Of a stretch of 30,353 nucleotides of DNA, positions 15,467-23,357 are shown piece after piece; within the stretch, counting starts at the first letter, position 1, and each line of letters opens with the position of its first letter. The DNA is from Streptomyces sp. NRRL F-6676 (GTDB taxonomy: Bacteria > Actinomycetota > Actinomycetes > Streptomycetales > Streptomycetaceae): positions 1 through 30,353 of the forward strand of contig NZ_JOHS01000069.1 in NCBI RefSeq assembly GCF_000725625.1, written 5' to 3'. The translations under genes were made by a program, and so were the position numbers. The notes below the pieces were generated by a model. It was not told the origin of the DNA. It saw only the letters and a program-made list of their open reading frames with translations, and did not search any database.

Positions 15467-17908
15467 CTACGCGAGGACGGCCGGGGCGACACTCTCGGTG
15501 GTCCAGTCGCCGTCGAAAAGCGCGGCGACCAGGCGGACGTGAGCCTCGGGGAGCTGGCCGGTCCGGTGCTTGGTGCGGGCCTTGGCGAGCCACGTACCGA
15601 TCTTTACGGTGTCGCCGTCGACGCGGATGGTCTCGCGGGCTGCGGGGGCGCGGCCTTCGCGGTGGAGGAAGAGTTCCAGGAGCTGGACGGTCTCCTCGAA
15701 GGAGCGGCGGGTACGGCGGGCGGGGGTGAGGGGGTTGGTGTCGGGTGTGAGGCCGAGGGCAGTCATCATCTGCTGCTGGCCGGACGTGAGGGTCTGCCAG
15801 GTGGTGAGCTGGCGGTGGAGCCAGGAGCCGATCTTCACCGCGGCGAGCTGGGTGTCGCGGGTGAGGGCGGCGGGGTCGGCGCCGGTGGCGAGGTGGGTGC
15901 GCAGCAGGTGATATTTGCGGTGCCAGTCCGGGCCGTGCGGGAGGCGCCAGTCGGGGGCAAGAGCGGTGAGGGCGTCGGCGCGGGCGGGGTCGAGGGTGTT
16001 CTTGGTGGCGTGGTGGCGTTGTTCGGCGAGCCAGGCGCCGACGGGGGTGGTGGCGGGGGCGGCGAGGTGGCCGTGGGCGCGCAGGTAGTAGGCGGCCGCG
16101 GTGAGGCGGGCACGCCAGGCGGCGTCGTGCTTGTCCCAGATCATGCCGAGGGCATCGAGTTCGGCGATCCAGTCCGCCTCGATGCGGCCGGTCTTCGCGG
16201 CGTCGCGCATGGTGGTGATGAAGGTGCCGAGTTTGTAGCCGGTGGGATCGGTGTGGTCGGCGGGGACGTCAAGGTGGCCGTGTTCGTCGCGGTAGGCCTG
16301 GGCGGCGGCGAGCCCGAGGCGCCGGGAGCGGGAGACGCCGGGGCCGCGGGGGTCGAGGGAGATCAGGTCCATCGCGCGGGCGATGCGTTCGGGGTGGACA
16401 GTGAAGTCGAAGTGCCAGCGGCGCTGAATGACCTGGCTGGTCTCACGGGGCAGCCGGTTGGCCTTGTCGGGGAGGCGTTCGAGGATGCGGTGGTCGTGGC
16501 CGGCCAGCGCCGAAGCGATCGCCCACACCGGCTCGTAGGCGGTGCCCAGGATGTCCTCGCTGTCGGCGCCAGGCGGGAGGTAGACGGGGACGATCAGTGA
16601 GGCGGTCTTGCCGGAGACGTCCAGGCGCAGGGCGCGGCCGAGGGCCTGGACGCAGCGGATGATGCTGCGGGTGGGGTCGGCGAAGACGACGGCGTCGACG
16701 CTGGGGATGTCGACGCCTTCGGAGATCAGGCGGGAGTTGGCGAGGATCGCGCAGTCGGCGGCGGCGAACGCGGTGAAGATGCCGGCGCGCTGGGCGGGGG
16801 TGTGCTCGCCGTGGGCGAAGAACAGGTTGGGGATGATGTCCGGGACGAGGCCGGGGTCGGTGCGGGCCAGCAGGCGCAGGGTGTGCGGGAGTTCGCGGGC
16901 GAAGCGGCGGGCGTCGGAGACGAGGTTGAAGTAGACCAAGACCTTTTGCAGGCCGTGCTCGGTCATGGCGCGCAGCACGGACAGGTGCAGGGCGGTGGTG
17001 CGCAGCGCACCGTCGTCCTTCTCCTCCTGGGCCCCGGTGTCGCCGGTGGTCGTGGTGCCGGGGGCGGGAAGGTTGAGGCGGCGGCGCAGATCGGTGTCGG
17101 TGAGGGTGGGCACCACGATGCGGTAGTCCGCAGCGCGGCCATCCGCCACCGCCCTCGCGAGGGGATATTCGACGACCTTTTTGCCGTAGACGGCCTGGTT
17201 GTCCATGGAGTTGGCGAACGCGTCCGCGTCCGGTCCGCCAGCGGCGGGGCGGCGGGGCGGGCGGGTCAGGTCGGCGGACTCGGCCAGCTCGGGGGCGGCG
17301 AAGATGCGCGGGGTGGCGGTCATGTAGAGGCGGCGGTCGGCGCGGATACGCTGCGCGTCGTTGACGATCGCCCACTTCTTGTCGGCCCGGCCGGCGATCC
17401 GGTGCGCCTCGTCCATGACCGCCAGGTCGAACGGCGGCACCTCATACCCGCTGCTCTGGGTCTGCTCGATCTTGTCCAGGGAGTCGTAGGTGCAGATGAC
17501 GGTGAGCGCGGGGATCTGGTCCTGCCCCTGCCCCACCACCGACATCAGGCCGCCCAGCGCATGCGGGTTCGTCGTCGACATGACGCGCGCTGCGACCAGG
17601 TCGTCGCGGCCCCCGGCATCCAGGGAGGAGACGATCACCATGTGCTCCAGGTGGTTGTCCCGGCGCCAGGCCAGTGCCGTCTGCGCGGCCAGGTCCAGGG
17701 TGGGCACCACGAACAGCACCAGCCGCGCGCCGAGTCCGTCCGCCACCCGGATCGACACCAGGGTTTTGCCTGTGCCCGTCGCCGACACGAACAGTCCCCG
17801 CGTCCCTGGGCGGTGAAGGTGCCGCACGAGTCGCTTCACGGCCTCGGCCTGGTCGGGAAAGGGGACCGCCCTGGGCCGGGCGGGCCTGGGCAGTTCGGCC
17901 AGGGGCAT
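15467..17908 (-). CDS. Superfamily II helicase with helicase-associated repeats (TtrA-like)
   Basis: ATG 17908 is preceded by GAGGAAG six bases upstream; a longer open frame to 18082 lacks this and is not protein-like. The 813-residue product has Walker A ATGTGKT (residues 43-49), the DEAH box (166-169), TATPR (197-201) and the arginine-finger motif QALGRALR. The C-terminal half holds at least two helicase-associated repeats, recognisable by AQAYRDEHGHLDVPAD / YYLRAHGHLAAP and by IGSWLHRQ, GTWLAKAR. Helicases of this type (TtrA) sit next to telomeres of Streptomyces replicons and have been linked to conjugal transfer of linear plasmids. It diverges from tap across 200 bp. A role in end processing or DNA transfer is inferred from this setting. 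Confidence 0.8.
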   Translation of the reverse strand: MPLAELPRPARPRAVPFPDQAEAVKRLVRHLHRPGTRGLFVSATGTGKTLVSIRVADGLGARLVLFVVPTLDLAAQTALAWRRDNHLEHMVIVSSLDAGGRDDLVAARVMSTTNPHALGGLMSVVGQGQDQIPALTVICTYDSLDKIEQTQSSGYEVPPFDLAVMDEAHRIAGRADKKWAIVNDAQRIRADRRLYMTATPRIFAAPELAESADLTRPPRRPAAGGPDADAFANSMDNQAVYGKKVVEYPLARAVADGRAADYRIVVPTLTDTDLRRRLNLPAPGTTTTGDTGAQEEKDDGALRTTALHLSVLRAMTEHGLQKVLVYFNLVSDARRFARELPHTLRLLARTDPGLVPDIIPNLFFAHGEHTPAQRAGIFTAFAAADCAILANSRLISEGVDIPSVDAVVFADPTRSIIRCVQALGRALRLDVSGKTASLIVPVYLPPGADSEDILGTAYEPVWAIASALAGHDHRILERLPDKANRLPRETSQVIQRRWHFDFTVHPERIARAMDLISLDPRGPGVSRSRRLGLAAAQAYRDEHGHLDVPADHTDPTGYKLGTFITTMRDAAKTGRIEADWIAELDALGMIWDKHDAAWRARLTAAAYYLRAHGHLAAPATTPVGAWLAEQRHHATKNTLDPARADALTALAPDWRLPHGPDWHRKYHLLRTHLATGADPAALTRDTQLAAVKIGSWLHRQLTTWQTLTSGQQQMMTALGLTPDTNPLTPARRTRRSFEETVQLLELFLHREGRAPAARETIRVDGDTVKIGTWLAKARTKHRTGQLPEAHVRLVAALFDGDWTTESVAPAVLA

Positions 17909-18028
17909 GGGCTTCTTCCTCGATCCGAAGCAGACGGCATCCGGGCTGCGGCCGGGCGACGGGACGTCCGCGGGCGCCCCGGAGCAGCCCTTCCGAGCAA
18001 GGCACCCTACCACCCTCAACACCACCAG

Positions 18029-18075
18029 TACGTCGAAAGTGCGGTATCTGTACGCTAAAAGTACGCGATGCGTAC
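18029..18075. promoter_or_regulatory. GTACGC palindrome operator between the helicase and tap
   Basis: GTACGCGATGCGTAC (18061-18075) is a perfect 6-bp inverted repeat with a 3-bp centre. Another GTACGC lies at 18050-18055 and a GTACGT at 18029-18034. The cluster lies between the divergent helicase and tap-tpg genes, and TAGGGT (18087-18092), a possible -10 box for tap, starts 11 bases beyond the palindrome. A repressor bound here could control both directions; Tap itself has a helix-turn-helix and is one candidate. Confidence 0.5.
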
Positions 18076-18109
18076 GGTTCATGGGTTAGGGTGAGGGTGG
18101 AGGTGTTTC

Positions 18110-20338
18110 ATGTCCGAGTTGTTCGATGAGGTGGACGCGCTGGTCGCGTCCCGGTCCCCGCTGCCGCCGCCGGCGGAGCGCAGGCGGCTGCGCCAGGCGC
18201 ACGCGCTCACCCTGGACGAGGTCGCTGCGGCCCTCGGCGTGCGGCGGGCGACCGTGGGCGGCTGGGAGTCGGGCAAGAGCGAGCCGCGGCCGCCGGAGCG
18301 GGAAGGGTACGCGCGCCTGCTGAAGCAGCTCGCCACCCTCTACCCCGCCCCCGAGAACAGCGGCGCCCCGCAGGAGGACACGGGCACCGCAGCGCCCGCA
18401 GCACAGGCGCGGCTCACGGACGGGGCAGCGGAAGCTACTGCCACGGCGGAGGCCGAGGAGCTCCCGGCCGCTCCCCCAGCGCCCGTTCGGCACGGGGCAG
18501 CGGGACAGCGGCCGGTGCCGCGTGCCGAGCGGGCGCCGCAGAGTTCGCGGCGTCCCACTGCGAGGAAGGCCGCCCCGGCGAGCACCGCCGTGCCCGGCGG
18601 TGCCTACGCGCACGGTCCGCTGCTCGTCCTCGACGCCGACACCGAGCGGCAGGTGACCGGTTACGGCGTCGGCGGTCTGATCCTGGACGTGCCCGCCAGG
18701 TCGCTGCCCGCGCTGGTGGAGTGGACACTCACCGAGGCACGGCTGGGGTCGCAGAAGCTGCACGGCTCGGGAAAGGACGGCGATGCGCTGCTGGTACTCA
18801 CCGAGGCGGCGTGCGAACGCTACGGCCTGCCCGCCGCCCTGTCGGAGTCCGAGCGGCTCGCCGGGCGGCTGCCGGAAGGACACAAGGCCATCAGGCAGCT
18901 GGAGCGCGCCGACTGGCAGCTGACCAAGCGCGGGCTGGGGCCGTGGGCGCGGATCTACCGTCCCGCCCAGGGCAGCCGCCGCCAGTGCGTGCAGCTGTGC
19001 ATCCCCTCCTGGCGCGCCCTGGACGACCGCTCCTGGGGCCGTGCCGCCCAGTTGCCGCCGCCTGAGCTCGCCCGGGTGCTGGGCGTGTATGCGGCCCGGG
19101 TGATGACGCCGGTCGGCTCAACGGCCGTGACGGGGCTGCAGCTGATGACCGCGCTCAATCCGCCGACCCGCGCCAGCGAGCCGGACGCCGACGGCCGGCG
19201 GCACCGCGAGCACCGGCCCGGGTCACTGGGCACCGAGCCGGTGGACCCGGCACCGTGCGAGGCGGTCGACGGGCATCCCGTTCTGGCCCATCTGCCCCGC
19301 TTCCACGTGCGCGGCCCCGGCGAGCGGCTGTTCGAGGAGGCCTACGACTGGGCACGGGATCTGACCGACGCCGAGTGCATGCAGCGCTACCTGGTCGGTA
19401 TCGACGTCAACCTCGCCTTCGGTGCGGCCGCCAACGGCGCGGTCGTCGGTCTGGCGTCGCCGCCCGTGCATGTCACCGCTCCGGTCTTCGACCCGGCCGT
19501 CCCCGGGTCCTGGCTGGTCGACCTCTCCCACATCGACCTGTCCCGGGTGAAGGTCGGCAAGCAGTGGCGCGACCTCGACGGTGGCCTGCTGCCCAGCCCG
19601 TTCACGCCGAGCGGCCGGCGCCCGACCGGTCCGGCCTGGTACGCCACCCCCACCGTCGCCTACGCCGTCGAACTCGGCTACGACGTCACCCCCGTCGAGG
19701 CCTGGCTGCGCCGGGAGAGCGGGCGGTTCCTGGACGGCTGGTACAAGCGGCTGCGCGATGCCTACGTCGCGACGATGGCGGATCTCGGGGTGGGCGAGAA
19801 GCTGTCCCCGCAGGAGTTCCTGGAGGCGATGGACGGCTACAAGAGCTGTGATCCGGAGCTGGGGATCGTGGTGGACGCGGTCAAGATGACCGTCAAGGGC
19901 GGCATCGGCAAGCTGCAGGAGAAGGCGCGCGGCGGCGGCTGGAAGCCGGGACAGGCCTGGCCCGCGCTCGCCCGGCCGACGTGGCGGCCGGACATCCGCG
20001 CGACCGTCATCTCCCGGGCCCGGGTGAACATGCACCGCAAGATGGTCGCTCTGGCGGCGGCCACCGGCCGGTACCCGGTCGCGGTCCTGTCGGACTGCGC
20101 CGTGTACGCCGCCGACGGCCCCAGCCCGCTGGACGTGCTGCCCTACGACGGCGACGGCAAGACCGTGCCGGGCTCGTTCCGGCTGGGGGTATCCCCGGGG
20201 ATGGTCAAGCACGAGGGCACCCAGAGCGTGCTGTGGGGGGCTGACGTGCTCGAGCAGCTCAGCAGCGACGGTAAGGTCGCCAACCTTGCCCGCTACATCA
20301 AGACCGGCGAGGTCACCGCCAAGGACACTGGAGAGTAG
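18110..20338 (+). CDS. tap: Telomere-associated protein Tap
   Basis: ATG 18110 has GGAGG six bases upstream. The 742-residue length is close to the roughly 740 residues of Streptomyces Tap. Residues 24-60 form an XRE-type helix-turn-helix (RRLRQAHALTLDEVAAALGV, then RRATVGGWESGKSEP). After a Pro/Ala-rich linker, the conserved body includes GPLLVLDADTERQVTGYGVG, YLVGIDVNLAFGAAANGAVV and LADCAVYAADGPSP-like text near the end. Tap binds specific sequences in the 3' overhang of archetypal telomeres and brings in the terminal protein Tpg to prime end patching. tpg follows 13 bp downstream in the same operon, as is usual. This identifies the window as part of a linear replicon using the archetypal telomere system. 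Confidence 0.93.
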   Translation: MSELFDEVDALVASRSPLPPPAERRRLRQAHALTLDEVAAALGVRRATVGGWESGKSEPRPPEREGYARLLKQLATLYPAPENSGAPQEDTGTAAPAAQARLTDGAAEATATAEAEELPAAPPAPVRHGAAGQRPVPRAERAPQSSRRPTARKAAPASTAVPGGAYAHGPLLVLDADTERQVTGYGVGGLILDVPARSLPALVEWTLTEARLGSQKLHGSGKDGDALLVLTEAACERYGLPAALSESERLAGRLPEGHKAIRQLERADWQLTKRGLGPWARIYRPAQGSRRQCVQLCIPSWRALDDRSWGRAAQLPPPELARVLGVYAARVMTPVGSTAVTGLQLMTALNPPTRASEPDADGRRHREHRPGSLGTEPVDPAPCEAVDGHPVLAHLPRFHVRGPGERLFEEAYDWARDLTDAECMQRYLVGIDVNLAFGAAANGAVVGLASPPVHVTAPVFDPAVPGSWLVDLSHIDLSRVKVGKQWRDLDGGLLPSPFTPSGRRPTGPAWYATPTVAYAVELGYDVTPVEAWLRRESGRFLDGWYKRLRDAYVATMADLGVGEKLSPQEFLEAMDGYKSCDPELGIVVDAVKMTVKGGIGKLQEKARGGGWKPGQAWPALARPTWRPDIRATVISRARVNMHRKMVALAAATGRYPVAVLSDCAVYAADGPSPLDVLPYDGDGKTVPGSFRLGVSPGMVKHEGTQSVLWGADVLEQLSSDGKVANLARYIKTGEVTAKDTGE

Positions 20339-20351
20339 GAGAGTTACGCCG

Positions 20352-20909
20352 ATGGTCACGGTCGGTGAAGAACTCGACAGGGCGGTGCAGGGCGCGTTCA
20401 CGCGCCCGATCCCGAAGACCGCCGGGGCACAGATGCGCTACCTGGTCAGGCAGCACCAGCGCAGCACCCGGCGCGTGGCCGACCTGCTCGGCATCAGCCA
20501 GCGCACCGTCGAACGCTATGTGAAGAACCAGATCAAAACGCCCCGCCCGGAGCTCGCCGACCGCCTTGAGCGTGAGGTCCGCACGCGCTGGCAGCCGCAG
20601 ATCCGGGCGAAGGCGAAACAGGCCGCGGCCACCACGAGCGGCATCATGATCGATGTGCAGGCGAGGTTCGGCTACACCGCCGCCGCCGGCAGCACCGACC
20701 AGGCCCGCGTACGTCACCTCACCCTCGCCCTGCCGCCCCGCCACGCCGCCCGCCTCCTCCAGGCCCAGGAGGCCGGGATCGACGAGGACGACCTCCGCGA
20801 GATCGCGGCCGAGGCGTTGGGGGAGGTCTACTTCCGCGACGGCGGCCGCCGCGCCCACGGCCTGGAAGTGGAACTCAAGGACATCGTCGACCTGCAGTTC
20901 GAGCTGTAG
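20352..20909 (+). CDS. tpg: Telomere terminal protein Tpg
   Basis: The 185-residue product matches the size of Streptomyces Tpg. Residues 36-60 form a helix-turn-helix (RRVADLLGISQRTVERYVK). The central and C-terminal parts (IMIDVQARFGYTAAAGSTDQ, then RHLTLALPPRHAARL and GLEVELKDIVDLQFEL) fit the family. Tpg is covalently attached to the 5' DNA ends and primes DNA synthesis opposite the overhang. The threonine in GSTD (residue 115) lies where the acceptor threonine (Thr114) was reported in S. lividans, allowing one residue of numbering offset. A GGAG motif lies upstream of the ATG at 20352. The neighbouring gene (20338 end) is tap. Confidence 0.93.
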   Translation: MVTVGEELDRAVQGAFTRPIPKTAGAQMRYLVRQHQRSTRRVADLLGISQRTVERYVKNQIKTPRPELADRLEREVRTRWQPQIRAKAKQAAATTSGIMIDVQARFGYTAAAGSTDQARVRHLTLALPPRHAARLLQAQEAGIDEDDLREIAAEALGEVYFRDGGRRAHGLEVELKDIVDLQFEL

Positions 20910-20962
20910 AGCGGTCAGTGCGCCGGGGCAGGAAGCAGGAAAGATGAGCCGAAGCGCGGTAG

Positions 20963-20990
20963 TTGTCACATAGGCAGTCTTGTTGTCACC
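20963..20990 (+). repeat. Direct repeats GTTGTCAC, possible transposon end
   Basis: GTTGTCAC occurs at 20963-20970 and again at 20983-20990, a 20-bp spacing. Ends of Tn5053/Tn7-type elements typically begin with TGTCA or similar and carry several transposase-binding repeats at about this spacing. The site lies 54 bp after tpg and before the transposition genes. A reversed TTGTCAC occurs at 21661-21667. Without the other end or a target duplication this remains a suggestion. Confidence 0.35.
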
Positions 20991-21020
20991 TGCGAGGTGC
21001 GGCGCGGGAAGGTCGTTCTC

Positions 21021-21542
21021 TCAGCTCTTGACGGCCTCTGCGATCTGCTGGGCGGCTTGGGCGGGGGTGAGGTGCGTGGTGTCGAGGACTTCGGCCTCGG
21101 CGTGCAGCCACGTGCGGGCCGCCTCGGCGTAGGGCTCAAGGTATGCGAGACGGAAAGGGGAAGGACCAAGGTCCGTGTCCCCCTCGATGCGCCCGCGGAG
21201 GGTGTCCTGGTCAGCATGGAGAACGAAGTGCCGTACCGGAATGCCATGGTGGGCGAGGCCCGAGCTGATCTCGCGCCAGTACTGCTCGACCAGGACGGTC
21301 ATGGGCATCACCAGGATGCCACCGGTGTAATCGAGTACTCGGCGGGCGGTCTCGACCACGAGCGGCCGCCACGGCGCCCAGTCCTGGAAGTTCCCCGTCC
21401 AGGGCAGCCCCGGCTTGATGTCCATGAGCGCCTCCCCGACCTTCTCGGCGTCGAGCACCCGTGAGTTGGGGATCAGCTGCTGCACGAGTGCACTGGTCGT
21501 CGTCTTGCCTGCGCCGTGGGTGCCGTTGAGCCATACGATCAT
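21021..21542 (-). CDS. TmrB-like P-loop ATP-binding protein
   Basis: ATG 21542 starts MIVWLNGTHGAGKTTT, with the Walker A loop at residues 7-15, as usual for this family. Further family-like text is RVLDAEKVGEALMDI, FQDWAPWRPLVVETARRVLD, YTGGILVMPMTVLVEQYW, GIPVRHFVLHADQDTLRGRI and WLHAEAEVLDTTHLTPAQAA. These match TmrB-type proteins, known for tunicamycin resistance in Bacillus, and related nucleoside or small-molecule kinases. The frame extends upstream, but the motif sits at the expected distance from this ATG. The product has 173 residues, near the family size. No strong ribosome binding site is present; a 12-bp perfect palindrome lies just upstream. It is convergent with tpg and diverges from tniQ, so it may be transposon cargo. 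Antibiotic resistance is not demonstrated. Confidence 0.75.
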   Translation of the reverse strand: MIVWLNGTHGAGKTTTSALVQQLIPNSRVLDAEKVGEALMDIKPGLPWTGNFQDWAPWRPLVVETARRVLDYTGGILVMPMTVLVEQYWREISSGLAHHGIPVRHFVLHADQDTLRGRIEGDTDLGPSPFRLAYLEPYAEAARTWLHAEAEVLDTTHLTPAQAAQQIAEAVKS

Positions 21543-21548
21543 GGGCTT

Positions 21549-21560
21549 GACGCTAGCGTC
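21549..21560. promoter_or_regulatory. 12-bp perfect palindrome upstream of the TmrB-like gene
   Basis: GACGCTAGCGTC is self-complementary and ends seven bases upstream of the ATG at 21542, between divergent genes. It may be an operator or a small hairpin covering the translation start. Confidence 0.3.
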
Positions 21561-21781
21561 GCGCGGGCCGCAGGAGCACGCAAAGTAGAAGATCCGGGCA
21601 GAGAACGGCAGGTTCTCGATCTTCGTTTCTGGTGGCAGAAGGGCTGCTGATTGAACCTGTGTGACAAGTCGGATCCCTCGCCTGGGACAACCAGGATGCT
21701 TTACCCGGTCCCTTTTGCCAGCTCGTCCGTCCCTGCTGGACACCTGTCGTGCTTCGGCTCAAAAGAGCGTCGGGGAGAGCT

Positions 21782-23170
21782 GTGACAGCAGGAGCGTTAC
21801 GGACCGTGCCGCTGGCCGGGGAGCTGACTTCGTCTCTGATCAGCCGGACCGCGGACCGCTACGGCCTGCCGGCTGCCGGTGTGCTGCGGCTGTGGACGTG
21901 CCGCAACTCCCCCGCCCGCAACGACAGCGGCGGTGTGCGGGCCGATGCGGAGATCGTGCTCAACGACGCTGGGCGGGCTGTGCTCGCCGAACTGTGCGGG
22001 GTTGAACCGGCAGTGTTGGCTCGCGCGTTGCCTGCCTTCGCCGTGGATGATCCCAAGATCAGCACCGGCCGGGAGGCCGCCCTGGCGCAGGCGCGGTGGC
22101 GGGCGGCGAGCGCGGTGGCGGGAGAAGCGGCGTTCGCCTGCCGGCTCTGCACCGCGCGGCGCACCGGGCAGACGGTGCGGGCGGTGCGGTATCTGCCGCG
22201 CTGGGAACGGGTGTGTGTCCGGCACGGGCGGTGGCTGCTGGACGCGGACGCCGACCAGCCGCTGGAACATCTCGACCTGCGCGGTGTCCCGGAGGTGGCT
22301 GCGGCACAGCGGCAGTGGGCGGGGGTGGCGCGCCGTGCGGGGCGTGCCGGGGCGCAGGGCGCGGAGGTGTTCGCCCTGGCGCAGGCGGTCGTGGCCCGGT
22401 GGTGGGAGGAGGCCCTGCACTGGGAGCGGGAGGAGATCTGGCCGCAGCGCCTGCACCGGGTGGCGGGCGGCAACGCGGGCACGGATCTTCAGCGGTGGCG
22501 GATCGTGGGCCGGGACGCGGTCGTCCTCCCGGAGGTGGTGGCCGTGGCCGACGCGCTGCTGGACCCGACCATGGCCGAGCTGGTCTGGGCGGACAGCGGT
22601 GCCCGGCGGCCGCGGCCGCTGCCCGCCGACGGCGCGTTCTGCTACCGGCTGGGCGAGCGGGTGGGACGGGACCGGCTGGGACCGCTGGCGGCGGTGGACT
22701 ATGGCGGACCGCTGCTCGACTGGATGGGCGCTGTCATCCGCCGGCGCCGCGGCGAAGGCGGACCGCCCGGGTGGAGGGAGGATCCATGGCGGCTGAAGCG
22801 GGAACAGCAGCCCGCCACGATGGCCGCCCAGCTGCGCGTCCTGACGGCCGAGCAGCAGTCGGGCGGCTCGGGCAGCCGGTGGCGTGCCGCAGTGAACGCC
22901 GAGCACCGCTTCCACATCGAGCAGTCGATCGCACAGGCGCGGGAGCAGTTGGTGGAGCTGCGGGGCGTGCACAGCGGCACCACCGCCGAAGTGGCCCGCA
23001 CGCTGCTTCAGCACCTCAGCCACAGTTCCGCCCTGATCGACCAGGCCCTCGTGGGCACCGCCTCCGCGGCCATCGCCGCGGGGGTGGCGCTGGAGGACGT
23101 GGCGGCATGGTCACACCTGCCTGCCCAGGAGCTGGCGGACATCATCACCGCAGGCCAGAAGGAGGACTGA
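21782..23170 (+). CDS. tniQ: TniQ-family transposition protein (first copy)
   Basis: GTG 21782 has a GGGGAGAG ribosome binding site seven bases upstream; the 462-residue product starts VTAGALRTVPLAGELTSSLI. The opening, PLAGELTSSLISRTADRYGL, matches the P-L-x-x-E-x-x-x-S-x-x-x-R-x-A-x-x-Y start of TniQ proteins, as does the second copy at 30077. A zinc finger follows, with C120, C123, C145 and H148 (ACRLCTARRTG ... RVCVRHGRWLL). The C-terminal 250 residues are helical and not recognised. TniQ/TnsD proteins choose the target site and contact the AAA+ regulator. This one is far longer than a minimal TniQ, so it may be the target-recognising TnsD-type protein. It is separated from the tniA-tniB-tniQ operon by about 2.5 kb. 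Confidence 0.75.
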   Translation: MTAGALRTVPLAGELTSSLISRTADRYGLPAAGVLRLWTCRNSPARNDSGGVRADAEIVLNDAGRAVLAELCGVEPAVLARALPAFAVDDPKISTGREAALAQARWRAASAVAGEAAFACRLCTARRTGQTVRAVRYLPRWERVCVRHGRWLLDADADQPLEHLDLRGVPEVAAAQRQWAGVARRAGRAGAQGAEVFALAQAVVARWWEEALHWEREEIWPQRLHRVAGGNAGTDLQRWRIVGRDAVVLPEVVAVADALLDPTMAELVWADSGARRPRPLPADGAFCYRLGERVGRDRLGPLAAVDYGGPLLDWMGAVIRRRRGEGGPPGWREDPWRLKREQQPATMAAQLRVLTAEQQSGGSGSRWRAAVNAEHRFHIEQSIAQAREQLVELRGVHSGTTAEVARTLLQHLSHSSALIDQALVGTASAAIAAGVALEDVAAWSHLPAQELADIITAGQKED

Positions 23171-23357
23171 AGGCGCGCAGCGGGCGGTGTGTTGTGTCTT
23201 TGCCGCTGCACGCCGCAGTCCGGCCGTGGAACGGATCTGGCCGGCGTTTCCCCCAGGGGTGTGTGGTGCCCGTTTCGGGAAAACCGACGGCGTGCGGCCA
23301 CTAGGCTGAGGCGGGGCCGCGGCAGGCGGCGGCCCCGGGGACCGGCGCCGAGGGAGC

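Noticed and set aside
16802..18058. Plus-strand open frame of 418 codons
   Set aside because: It is the antisense shadow of the helicase, Gly/Val-rich and without motifs.
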